Source of the DNA: CAYQDF01 sp964416175
GTDB taxonomy: Bacteria; Chloroflexota; Anaerolineae; Anaerolineales; UBA4823
Reading direction: 5' to 3'
Assembly: GCA_964416175.1 (NCBI GenBank)
Contig: CAYQDF010000002.1
Span: 1 to 64,000, forward strand
Length of the DNA stretch: 64,000 nt
The translations under genes and the position numbers were made by a program. Of this stretch, positions 56,437 through 63,530 are shown one piece after another; positions within the stretch are counted from its first letter, which is position 1; each line of letters starts with the position of its first letter. The notes below the pieces were generated by a model that was given only the letters and a program-made list of their open reading frames with translations, made no database searches and was not told the DNA's origin.

Positions 56437-57398
56437 GCTCCAAACAACTTTTCCAAGAAATCCGGTGGAATTTTCAGTCCGGTCGAAGCGAACAATTCTG
56501 CCACAGGTTTGCGAATGCCGACCAGGAGGCCTTCGAGTTCTACGGGGTGGGGCAGCGTAATCGCCTCCAAGATCCTCTTTGCCGCCCTGTGTCGGCGAAG
56601 CAGCTGATCGATGCAGTAGCTGACCGCTCCACAACGGATCAAGATAGTCTGGGCTTCAGCAAGAGCTTCCGGGCTGGGGATATTCTTCCTCAATTCGATA
56701 AACCGGTCCTTTGCCGGATGGTCAACGGTCTCTGCATAGAGGATCGGGAGTGAAGAACGGCCGGGCAGCCAATCGGGGGTTGCCGGAGATGCCATCGCGT
56801 CGTTCAAATCGTCCTGGATCTGGATCATCTCTCCATAAACGTGGCCGAAACGTTCGATCTGCGAGGCGACTTCAGCTGAGGCTCCTCCAACCAGCGCTCC
56901 GATTTGAAGGGCAGCGCCGAAGAAGGGAGAGCTTTTAGCCCGGACGAGGCGCCAGTAGCCCTCCTCATCAACAGGACCTTCGACGTCCAGATTTTGACCG
57001 AATGCTGTGGTCAATATCATCCGGTTGAGAATGCAGAACACAGCAAATTTAATTTTTGGATCGGACCCGGTCAGGGTTATGGCGTCGAGGCCGGCTGCGA
57101 TAAATGCGCAGGCGAGGTTCGCGGCTGCCGGAGCGCCTGTCTGGTGATGCACGCCTCGTGAATCGCCGTCCAGCATGTCATCGATCAGGATAATGCTGAT
57201 CTGCAGACAGGCTATCGAGGCCGCCTCTGGAATCGCCTGTTCGCTGCGCCCTCCCGCAGCTCTGCAAGCCACGATTGGCAGCTGCCAGGCGCGCGGTTTT
57301 CTGCTGCTCGCTTTCACGAGCAAGTTTTTCATTTCGGGCCATCCCTGAACGATGGATGAACCTGAAAGATGATCGATTATCGACTCGTAGGCGTCCAT
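56409..57398 (-). CDS. Polyprenyl-synthase-fold protein, candidate ComQ-like peptide prenyltransferase
   Basis: A 329-residue all-helical isoprenoid synthase. I use the ATG at 57398, with GGAG six bases upstream; a TTG at 57413 is possible. Both aspartate-rich motifs are present: DDMLD (73-77) and DDLND (196-200), as are GQNLDVEG and the FFGAALQIG helix. The usual arginine pair after the first motif is replaced (DGDSRGVHHQTG). ComQ is a divergent member of this fold that transfers farnesyl or geranyl to a tryptophan of the ComX peptide. The gene lies downstream of a small ORF with C-terminal tryptophans and is flanked by a sensor kinase and a response regulator, as in comQXPA. A plain prenyl diphosphate synthase is the alternative. 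Confidence 0.8.
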   Translation of the reverse strand: MDAYESIIDHLSGSSIVQGWPEMKNLLVKASSRKPRAWQLPIVACRAAGGRSEQAIPEAASIACLQISIILIDDMLDGDSRGVHHQTGAPAAANLACAFIAAGLDAITLTGSDPKIKFAVFCILNRMILTTAFGQNLDVEGPVDEEGYWRLVRAKSSPFFGAALQIGALVGGASAEVASQIERFGHVYGEMIQIQDDLNDAMASPATPDWLPGRSSLPILYAETVDHPAKDRFIELRKNIPSPEALAEAQTILIRCGAVSYCIDQLLRRHRAAKRILEAITLPHPVELEGLLVGIRKPVAELFASTGLKIPPDFLEKLFGAYSEPGMGS

Positions 57399-57415
57399 TT
57401 TCTTCTCCGACAATT

Positions 57416-57437
57416 ATGGCCGGGAGATCCCGGCCAT
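57416..57437 (-). promoter_or_regulatory. Strong hairpin between the ComX-like and ComQ-like genes
   Basis: ATGGCCGGGA and TCCCGGCCAT form a perfect 10-bp stem with a 2-base loop, 17 bases before the comQ-like start. No T-run follows, so it is not a standard terminator. It could stabilise the upstream peptide mRNA or dampen expression of the downstream enzyme. Confidence 0.65.
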
Positions 57438-57503
57438 ATTACACATTCTGAGTTTACTTTCGAGAATCCGGCACCCGAGGACCCAACCGGCTTTTGGTTT
57501 TAA

Positions 57504-57653
57504 TCAACGCCAGATGTCCCAGGCGATCTCGCTTTTGAAAGACTTTACCGCAATGCGGTTGATCTGTGTCAATCGGGCCAGGATCTGAAAATATTTGCTC
57601 ATTCTCCCGGGTGCTGAGAATAGAGCGGCGTGAAAAGCTTGCATTGCGTACAT
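57504..57653 (-). CDS. 49-residue ComX-like pheromone precursor (candidate)
   Basis: An ATG at 57653 has an excellent ribosome-binding site (AAAGGAGGTTTTACC before ATG). The frame encodes 49 residues beginning MYAMQAFHAALFSAPG and ending SEIAWDIWR, then TGA. Two tryptophans lie five and two residues from the end (W45, W48). There is no signal peptide. Bacillus ComX precursors are about 55 residues, lack a signal peptide, and carry the prenylated tryptophan near the C-terminus. The gene is followed on the same strand by the ComQ-like gene (105 bases) and is divergent from a ComP-like kinase (123 bases). Each clue is modest; together they make a good case. No sequence identity to known ComX is claimed, and ComX peptides are hypervariable. 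Confidence 0.65.
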   Translation of the reverse strand: MYAMQAFHAALFSAPGRMSKYFQILARLTQINRIAVKSFKSEIAWDIWR

Positions 57654-57674
57654 GGTAAAACCTCCTTTGCTGTC

Positions 57675-57758
57675 GGTAAACAATCTGAGTAACGAAAAAA
57701 TTTATTTTCTCGAACAGAATTTATAATTGTTTCACCTCCTCTATCCGTAAACAAATCT
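57675..57758. promoter_or_regulatory. Divergent control region of the pheromone and kinase genes with a direct repeat
   Basis: The 123-base gap between the two divergent start codons is AT-rich. GGTAAACAATCT (57675-57686) and CGTAAACAAATCT (57746-57758) are near-identical direct repeats, 71 bases apart, one next to each gene. A TATAAT on the plus strand (57722-57727) could be the -10 box of the kinase gene. They may be binding sites of the ComA-like regulator. Confidence 0.5.
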
Positions 57759-57776
57759 ACCATTGGCAGGACATCC

Positions 57777-60050
57777 ATGACTAAACGACACTCGACTCAC
57801 CCACTGATCAGTTTCGTACTGCCGGGAATGGTATTCTCTGTATTGATCCTTTACAGCTACGCGAAAGTCTTCGTTATCCCGTACCTCGGGTTCGATATCA
57901 ATCCATCGGATTGGAGTGTGATCGGGGTATGGGCAGAAGACCAAGCCGACCACGCGCTGCAAGTTGGCGATCACATTCTCCAGATCGGCAAAGTCGATTT
58001 AGAGACCTACAGGAGAGACGTCCGCCAGCCTCTGATCGAGGGAGGCCGACCGGGGGATATCATCCCTCTGCGCGTCCGGCGCGGGGATCAGGAACTCACA
58101 ATCCCCTGGGAGCTTCCGGCTGGAAGCACGAACGAAATCCTCGACCGGTTGAACACGATCTGGCTGCCGTACATCTATTGGATTGCGGGCACCGGGACGT
58201 TCTTCCTCGTGCGACCCAGGGACTGGCGCTGGCGATTGCTCACGGCATCCTACTACCTGACGGCTTTGTGGCTGATGGCCGGGCTGCTTTCCGCCTGGGC
58301 AACCTGGGAGAGTTCGATCCTGCTGCGGGTGCTGGTCTGGTTCTGCGTGCCCGTGTACCTCCACCTGCACTGGGTGTTCCCCCGACCGCTTGGCCGCCTC
58401 CCCGGGCCGGTGATCTGGGGGGCCTACCTGGGCGCGGCGGGGTTCGCTGTATTAGAGTGGTTCCAAATCGTTCCACCATCGACATTTTTCTTGGGATTTA
58501 TCCTCGCGGTCGGAGGCAGTCTCCTGCTTCTGCTCATCCACGCCTTCCTCCAGCCCGACCAGCGCCGGGACCTCAAATTGTTGGGAGCAGTCGCGCTGTT
58601 TATCGTCCTGCCGACGATCGTGGTCGGTGCGTTCGCTGCCAACCAGATGGAAGTCCCGTTATGGTATGGATGGGGGGCTCTCTTGAGCCTCCCGGCGATC
58701 CCCGGGGCATATTTCTATGTGATCTACCGCCGGCAGATGGGCAGGATGGAGCTGCGGGCGAACCGCTTCATCACACTTTACATCTTCCTGGCGCTCCTGT
58801 TTGTGGTCGCAGTACCCGTTGTCTATACCGTCAACACATTCATCGAAGCGCCGGGGACGCGCACCTCGCTTGGAGTGGCTGGGGTCCTGTTGGGCGGGAT
58901 GGGGATCGTGGTTTTCTACCCGAACTTCGCGCGCCTGATCGAGCGCCGGTTTCTGGGCATTCCGCTCCCCCCAACCCATCTCCTTGAAACTTACGCCGCC
59001 AGGATCACGACGAGCCTCGACACAGCCAGCCTAAGCAGCCTGCTTCGGGAGGAGGTGCTGCCAGGTCTTATGATACGCCAGTCGGCCCTGCTCCGAATCG
59101 GCGGAAATGGATCCCTCCTCCCTCTTTACACAGAGGGGATCGCACCGGAGGACCTTCCAGACGCGAGCGAAATTCCTGGGCTGGTCGAGCGATCTGGACA
59201 ATTCTTGTTCCCGATCGAAGAAGGGGGGTGTGTATCCAGGCTGTGGATCAGGGTTGTACTGCCGCTGGAAGTCGGCGGGAACCTGGTCTGTGTGTGGTTG
59301 CTCGGAAGGAAAGACCCGGACGATTATTACAGCCAGGCGGAGATCACCGAGCTGAAAGCCATCGCGAACCAGACTGCGATCGCCCTGGTCAACATCTCTC
59401 ACGCCGAGCGGCTCCGGGCGCTTTATCAGGTCAATATCGAGCGGCAGGAACAGGAGCGGACCAGGCTGGCGCGCGCACTGCACGACGACGTCCTCAACCA
59501 GCTGACTGCGCTGATGATGAGCCAGGACGACCTGGACAGGTCTCCAGAGTACCGGGCGCATTTTGACCTGATCACCAGTTACCTGTACGATGTGATCAGC
59601 GACCTGCGCCCGGCGATGCTGATTTATGGATTGAGACTGGCCTTGGAAGAGTACATCGATCATCTTGCCAGGCGGGCACCTGACGGCATGGAAATCGTGC
59701 TGAATATTTCCGAGGCCGATGTGCGCTACAGCCCGAAAGTCGAAGAGCACCTGTTCCGCATCGTCCAGCAAGCCTGCGAGAACGCTCTGCGGCACGCCAA
59801 CGCCCGGTCCATCCAAGTCCATGGAACACTTGAATCGAGAGGACTTTCGCTGTCTGTGGAAGATGACGGCAAGGGCTTCCAATACGTCGGCGCGCTGGAC
59901 TTGAATGATCTGCTCCGCCAGGGACATTACGGCCTGGTGGGGATGCACGAGCGGGCCGCCCTGATCGATGCGGCGTTGGAGATCGAGTCGACGCCCGGAC
60001 GGGGAACGAGGGTCAGGGTCACATGGGAAGGGACGGCGAATCCAGGGTGA
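57777..60050 (+). CDS. ComP-like membrane sensor histidine kinase
   Basis: A 757-residue sensor kinase. TM1 (about 11-33) is followed by a PDZ-like extracytoplasmic domain (about 45-112: ALQVGDHILQIGKVDLETY, then GDIIPLRVRRGDQELTI), seven or so more hydrophobic segments (about 128-390), a GAF-like domain (about 405-540), HisKA_3 dimerisation with phospho-acceptor H569 (RLARALHDDVLNQL), and a HATPase_c domain (QQACENALRHANA, VEDDGKGF, GLVGMHERA). Bacillus ComP likewise has a PDZ-type loop after TM1, several helices and a HisKA_3 core and pairs with a LuxR-type regulator, ComA. It is the proposed receptor for the peptide encoded just upstream on the other strand. Confidence 0.9.
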   Translation: MTKRHSTHPLISFVLPGMVFSVLILYSYAKVFVIPYLGFDINPSDWSVIGVWAEDQADHALQVGDHILQIGKVDLETYRRDVRQPLIEGGRPGDIIPLRVRRGDQELTIPWELPAGSTNEILDRLNTIWLPYIYWIAGTGTFFLVRPRDWRWRLLTASYYLTALWLMAGLLSAWATWESSILLRVLVWFCVPVYLHLHWVFPRPLGRLPGPVIWGAYLGAAGFAVLEWFQIVPPSTFFLGFILAVGGSLLLLLIHAFLQPDQRRDLKLLGAVALFIVLPTIVVGAFAANQMEVPLWYGWGALLSLPAIPGAYFYVIYRRQMGRMELRANRFITLYIFLALLFVVAVPVVYTVNTFIEAPGTRTSLGVAGVLLGGMGIVVFYPNFARLIERRFLGIPLPPTHLLETYAARITTSLDTASLSSLLREEVLPGLMIRQSALLRIGGNGSLLPLYTEGIAPEDLPDASEIPGLVERSGQFLFPIEEGGCVSRLWIRVVLPLEVGGNLVCVWLLGRKDPDDYYSQAEITELKAIANQTAIALVNISHAERLRALYQVNIERQEQERTRLARALHDDVLNQLTALMMSQDDLDRSPEYRAHFDLITSYLYDVISDLRPAMLIYGLRLALEEYIDHLARRAPDGMEIVLNISEADVRYSPKVEEHLFRIVQQACENALRHANARSIQVHGTLESRGLSLSVEDDGKGFQYVGALDLNDLLRQGHYGLVGMHERAALIDAALEIESTPGRGTRVRVTWEGTANPG

Positions 60051-60102
60051 TCTGGAAGGCATGTCTGGCGGCCCATGAAGCCCGCCACTCTGCTCAGGGT
60101 GT

Positions 60103-60130
60103 TGGTTTGTATTATCCCGAATTCATGTTA
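60103..60130 (+). repeat. Dispersed 28-bp repeat, copy 2
   Basis: Matches 18064-18091 in 27 of 28 positions, with partial similarity further upstream (CTCAG). This copy lies between the ComP-like gene and the HTH-TPR gene, 174 bases before the latter. The rest of the 254-base gap shows nothing else I can name. Confidence 0.7.
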
Positions 60131-60304
60131 AGGTGCAGTTTGTTGCGAGGAGAGACCAAGCCTATCGATTTGTCCAGTATTTGGGTTTTTTCCGATTGGA
60201 CTGGAGAAGGCCACGGTCTCAGGCGGTTATACTCAGAGATAATTTACAGGAAAACGAAACTCGGTGTGTTTAAAAACGCGTTGATTCTAAATTTTGATTG
60301 AATT

Positions 60305-61516
60305 ATGAGCTGGCTCGATGCAGTGTCGCTGGCCTTGATTCACCGTGAAACGTACGTCGCTATCCTCGCGAGCTGGGTCCCCCATGGAGAGAAAGGAAGC
60401 TTCGCCCGCCGGGTGGGGATCACACAAGAATATTTGAGTTACCTGTGCGCCCTGGATCACCCGGCTCGGGGTAAATATCCAACGAAGCGCCTGCCATCGC
60501 CCCAGCTGGCCAAGAAAATCGCCGAGGCAATCCCCGCCCCTAAGGAGGTCAAGCAAAGCCTCCTGGAGAACATGGAATTAGCGCAAGTCAATGCAGCCAG
60601 AGCTCACTACGCCGCAAAGGAATTCCTTGCGGAACGACGGGCGGCGGAACTGTTGGCCGAAATCGAGCGGTTTCACCGGTCTGCGACATTTGGGGCCGAT
60701 CGGAGAGAGGTCCGCCGCGCCTACCGCGCGGTGCGGGACGGAGCCGCGGCGCTGATCCCCTTCCTCCCCCCTGAAGACTATCCAGCTTCCCTGGCCCAGG
60801 CTTGCCTCTACCTGCACGATGCACAGTGCGTGCTCGATCGGGCGGACGACGCTCTGCGCTACGCAAAACTCGCACGGCTGGTGCTGGGAGAGTCCGACAG
60901 GTTCGAACCTGGATTCAACAGGGAACAATTTGACTACCTGGAGATAAATGCTGTGCGTGGCGAGGGAGTCGCCCTTCACAATCTGGGATTGGATGGTGAA
61001 GCGCAGAATTACTATACCCTTGCCCGCGCGACACCTGCCTACCGCAACGCCAGGGACTTCTGGGGACCCCTGGTGGGAAGGGATATGCTCAACGCGATGG
61101 TCCAGATCCCCCGTTTCGGGTACCGGGAAGCGCAGAGGCTGGCGCACGGCAGCATAGACCTCTGCGAGCGAAGGAATGACGAGTTCACTTTATTCCTGGT
61201 CCGCGAATCCTGGCTGCGGTGCCTGATCCAGCGCGAGAAATGGAAGCGTGCCCAGCAGGTTTACCATGAAGAATTCGAGCGAATTCCGATTCTGCCCTAT
61301 GTTGGCGCGCTCCACCTGGTTCTGTTCTACAAGACCGGAGCGGACCTTGCCTGGCGGCTGAAGGACTTGAAAACCTGGACCAAACGGGCTGGGGAAGCGC
61401 TCGCGCTCATGCATCAGGCCGGCCTGAGCCACCAGATCCGCTTGCTCGAGCAGCAATATGGCCGGGCGCTCGGGCCCGTACTCGAGGCGCTGAATCTTAC
61501 TCTCCCATCGACTTGA
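60305..61516 (+). CDS. HTH-TPR-like regulator of unknown function
   Basis: A 403-residue soluble protein. Residues ~24-65 look like a helix-turn-helix (KGSFARRVGITQEYLSYLCAL), a short linker follows, and from ~90 to the end the protein is made of helical repeats resembling tetratricopeptides (for example DAQCVLDRADDALRYAKLARL and GVALHNLGLDGEAQNYYTLARA). This layout is shared by many XRE-TPR regulators, including the RRNPP peptide sensors of Firmicutes (Rap, NprR, PlcR). Located directly after the ComP-like gene, it may belong to the same signalling locus, but the 254-base gap allows independence. No enzyme motif is seen. Confidence 0.7.
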   Translation: MSWLDAVSLALIHRETYVAILASWVPHGEKGSFARRVGITQEYLSYLCALDHPARGKYPTKRLPSPQLAKKIAEAIPAPKEVKQSLLENMELAQVNAARAHYAAKEFLAERRAAELLAEIERFHRSATFGADRREVRRAYRAVRDGAAALIPFLPPEDYPASLAQACLYLHDAQCVLDRADDALRYAKLARLVLGESDRFEPGFNREQFDYLEINAVRGEGVALHNLGLDGEAQNYYTLARATPAYRNARDFWGPLVGRDMLNAMVQIPRFGYREAQRLAHGSIDLCERRNDEFTLFLVRESWLRCLIQREKWKRAQQVYHEEFERIPILPYVGALHLVLFYKTGADLAWRLKDLKTWTKRAGEALALMHQAGLSHQIRLLEQQYGRALGPVLEALNLTLPST

Positions 61517-61551
61517 CCCTTGGAAGTCATCACGGTAGAATCAGGGGGCGC

Positions 61552-61623
61552 GCGGGCGTGGCCAAGTGGTAAGGCATCAGCCTTCCAAGCTGATATTCGC
61601 CGGTTCGAATCCGGTCGCCCGCT
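61552..61623 (+). tRNA. tRNA-Gly (TCC anticodon)
   Basis: A 72-base cloverleaf. Acceptor GCGGGCG pairs with CGCCCGC; anticodon stem TCAGC/GCTGA encloses loop CTTCCAA with anticodon TCC; T-arm GCCGG-TTCGAAT-CCGGT. The discriminator is T, and CCA is not encoded. It lies 35 bases after the HTH-TPR gene. Confidence 0.95.
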
Positions 61624-61737
61624 CCTCGAAAGGATGAAGGCAGAGGGATGAAGGATGAAGTTTGGTTCTGGATATTGCATCCTTCATATTCCATCCTTCC
61701 AAGGAGGGCCCGTAGCTCAGTGGCAGAGCGGACGGCT

Positions 61738-62208
61738 TGGAGGAGCTGTTCCAAGTTGAGGTGCGGGTTATGAAGCTCAGTGTGGCAATTTGCATACACG
61801 CGACCGCCAATTAAACATCACCCACCGGCGGCTTTCACCAGAACGAGCTTTTTGGTCGACCCTCTGCGTTTTCGAGCTTCATAACTCTGGATATCCCTGT
61901 TCCAGCAGGTAGATGTACAAAACTTAGTTTGCCTGCCGCGAAGAGGGAATCCACAAACAATACAGTTAGAGATCGTTGTCATTACTGTATTGTAGATTCA
62001 ACCGGAACGGCTACACAGGGCTGCTTGAAGGGCAACCTTCAAGTGAATCCTGCCAAATTCGGGGAAGCCTAAGTCGAAAGATAAGGTAATCCCGAGCCAA
62101 GCCTCATCATGAGGAAGGTGTAGAGACTAGACGGCAGGCGCCTCACCGAGGCGAAGGGATAGTCCGGCTCACAAACTCGAAAGAGGCAGCGAAAGCTGTA
62201 GTGGGAAG
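61738..62208 (+). mobile_element. Group I self-splicing intron in the tRNA-Ile anticodon loop
   Basis: About 471 bases. The sequence after the 5' exon contains an internal guide (GAGCTGTT, 61743-61750) that pairs with the exon end ACGGCTT, forming P1 with a U-G pair if the exon ends at 61738. P4 is TCGGG/CCCGA in the 62058-62096 region. P7 is GACTA (62125-62129) with TAGTC (62160-62164), in the typical contexts AGAGACTAGACGG and GGGATAGTCC. The intron ends in G (62208), the usual omega-G. Splicing needs only guanosine and magnesium, in principle. Confidence 0.85.
61740..61982 (-). pseudogene. Degenerate HNH homing endonuclease inside the intron (antisense)
   Basis: From an ATG at 61982, 54 codons encode a zinc-ribbon start (NCIVCGFPLRGRQTKFCTSTC), a basic stretch (YEARKRRGSTKKLVLV) and AAGG, then TGA. 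The same frame continues past the stop into VYANCHTELHNPHLNLEQLL, the typical C-terminal HNH block. The middle of the domain (the CxxCGY...HH part) is missing. It looks like an HNH endonuclease of intron type that suffered an internal deletion and a stop. It is antisense to the tRNA and runs into the 5' splice region. Confidence 0.7.
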
Positions 62209-62248
62209 CATAACCGTTTGGTCGCAGGTTCGAATCCTGCCGGGCCCA

Positions 62249-62851
62249 TCAAGGTGGGGGCACAGCGGATTGAATTTCCGGCGAGTTTTCGCTCAATTCC
62301 GTGTGCCCCTGCGATATTTTCTGCAGCAGGTCCTCGGCCGCGTGCGGGGAGCGCAAATGGACCACCCGCAGGTGCGCATACTCCGGGAGGGCGAACAGTT
62401 GCGGGTATTCGCGCTTCCGCCGCCAGTAGGTCTTGAACATCCAGTGGAACAGCGATTCTGCGGACCAGAGTTTTAACTGAGGCCAGAGGCGCTCCACGTT
62501 GCCGTTCCACAGCTTTTCGCGGGTGAGGCTGCGCCTCACCGTGCGCACCAGCAGCCGCCAAAACACGGTTGGCAGGGGGTAGTCCAACCAGACCACGGCC
62601 TGGGCGCGCCCCCAGACGATGTCCTGCACCCGGCTGTAGTTCCCGGCGCAGACCCACCCCTCTGAGCGGGTCGCGGCCTCCACCCGAGCGCGGAAGACCT
62701 CCAGGGGCGCCTCAACCCAGCCCGGCTCCCAATTGAGCTCGTCCAGCTCGATGAAGTCGAGCCCCAAGAGGTCGGCGACCCTGAAGGCCAGCGTGGAATT
62801 GCCAGAGCCGGTCGTCCCCACAACGCTGATGCGTTTGATGGCCGGATCCAA
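62249..62851 (-). CDS. P-loop adenylate-kinase-like protein with an altered Walker A motif
   Basis: A 200-residue protein of the small P-loop kinase group often called FlaR or topology modulation proteins. I choose the TTG at 62851, six bases after GGAGGGGG. The Walker A motif reads GTTGSGNST (residues 12-20): the catalytic lysine is Asn (N18, codon AAT). The rest fits the family: FIELDELNWEPGW, VCAGNYSRVQDIVWGRA, VVWLDYPLPTVFWRLLVRT. Without the lysine, nucleotide binding is probably weakened; a sequencing error is possible. The stop codon directly abuts the end of the tRNA. It lies 31 bases downstream of the carD-like gene on the same strand. Confidence 0.8.
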   Translation of the reverse strand: MDPAIKRISVVGTTGSGNSTLAFRVADLLGLDFIELDELNWEPGWVEAPLEVFRARVEAATRSEGWVCAGNYSRVQDIVWGRAQAVVWLDYPLPTVFWRLLVRTVRRSLTREKLWNGNVERLWPQLKLWSAESLFHWMFKTYWRRKREYPQLFALPEYAHLRVVHLRSPHAAEDLLQKISQGHTELSENSPEIQSAVPPP

Positions 62852-62882
62852 AAGAGCCCCCTCCAATGTTAAATCATTTCAC

Positions 62883-63380
62883 TCAGGATTGGTTGGTTTT
62901 TTCAGGATCTGCGAGGATGCGCTTCAGCTCACGCTGGGCATAGGTACGGGGTACCGCAAGCGCAAGCACCCATTCCTCCACGAAGAGGTTCTGTGCCCGC
63001 TCGAGGACCAGGTTGTCGTGTTCATTGAGTTTTTTCTGCCGGCGCAGGAACATCAGGTCGCGGATGATCCGGCAGATAGATTCCAGGGTCCCGCGCCTCA
63101 AGCGGTCGATCAGCTCGGTCCTCCGCTCGAGGCGGTCGATGGACAGCGCTTCGCCGGAGTTCCCCAGGATCTCGAAGAGGTGTTCGAATTCGGCGGCGGG
63201 AGTCGTCGGGCGCAGGCTGCACTCGCCGCTGCCATTGACGGGCACCCAGATGGTCAAGTCATTGATTCGCACTACATAGTACATCTCAGTCTGCCCCGAG
63301 AGAGTCTTTTCATCGTACTGGAGGATCTCTCCGACCCCGTAAGACCTGTGAACCACCTTGTCGCCGATTTGAAATTCCAT
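62883..63380 (-). CDS. CarD/CdnL-family RNA-polymerase-binding regulator
   Basis: A 165-residue protein. The N-terminal Tudor-like domain that binds the RNA polymerase beta subunit is clear (FQIGDKVVHRSYGVGEIL, then YYVVRINDLTIWVPV). The C-terminal helical DNA-binding part (about 75-160: LRRGTLESICRIIRDLMFLRRQKKLNEHD) is typical. CarD stabilises open promoter complexes and acts globally. GGCGAG lies before the ATG. It forms a probable operon with the P-loop protein. Confidence 0.9.
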   Translation of the reverse strand: MEFQIGDKVVHRSYGVGEILQYDEKTLSGQTEMYYVVRINDLTIWVPVNGSGECSLRPTTPAAEFEHLFEILGNSGEALSIDRLERRTELIDRLRRGTLESICRIIRDLMFLRRQKKLNEHDNLVLERAQNLFVEEWVLALAVPRTYAQRELKRILADPEKTNQS

Positions 63381-63480
63381 GGCTGTACTCTCGCCTTTCT
63401 GGTTAGACCCGAATGCAATCGTGACCTGCCCGTTCGACCAGGAGATTTAATTGGAAGCTGGCATACCTGCAAGAAAGAAA

Positions 63481-63518
63481 GGAGCACCTACCGGTGCCCG
63501 GCAGGTGCTCCTTTTTTT
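63481..63518. terminator. Bidirectional rho-independent terminator of the second cold-shock gene
   Basis: GGAGCACCT pairs over nine bases with AGGTGCTCC around a 13-base loop. Seven T follow on the plus strand and a TTTCTTTCTT on the minus strand, 12 bases after the cold-shock stop. It insulates it from carD. Confidence 0.9.
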
Positions 63519-63530
63519 GTTCAGCGCAGC

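Larger units (their letters stand above)
61706..62248 (+). tRNA. tRNA-Ile (CAT anticodon) interrupted by a group I intron
   Basis: The 5' half (61706-61737) has acceptor GGGCCCG, D-arm GCTC-AGTGGCA-GAGC and 5' anticodon stem GACGG plus CT. The 3' half (62209-62248) has CATAA, CCGTT, variable TGGTC, T-arm GCAGG-TTCGAAT-CCTGC, acceptor CGGGCCC and discriminator A. Joined, they give a 72-base cloverleaf with the 7-base loop CTCATAA. The TCATAA...TTGGTCGC context matches bacterial tRNA-Ile2, whose CAT anticodon is modified to lysidine to read ATA. The exact splice point is uncertain by one base. CCA is not encoded. Confidence 0.88.

Noticed and set aside
57654..57745. Second short frame upstream of the ComX-like gene after a GAGGAGGTG
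   Set aside because: The only nearby in-frame initiation codon would be ATT, and the product has no ComX-like C-terminus.
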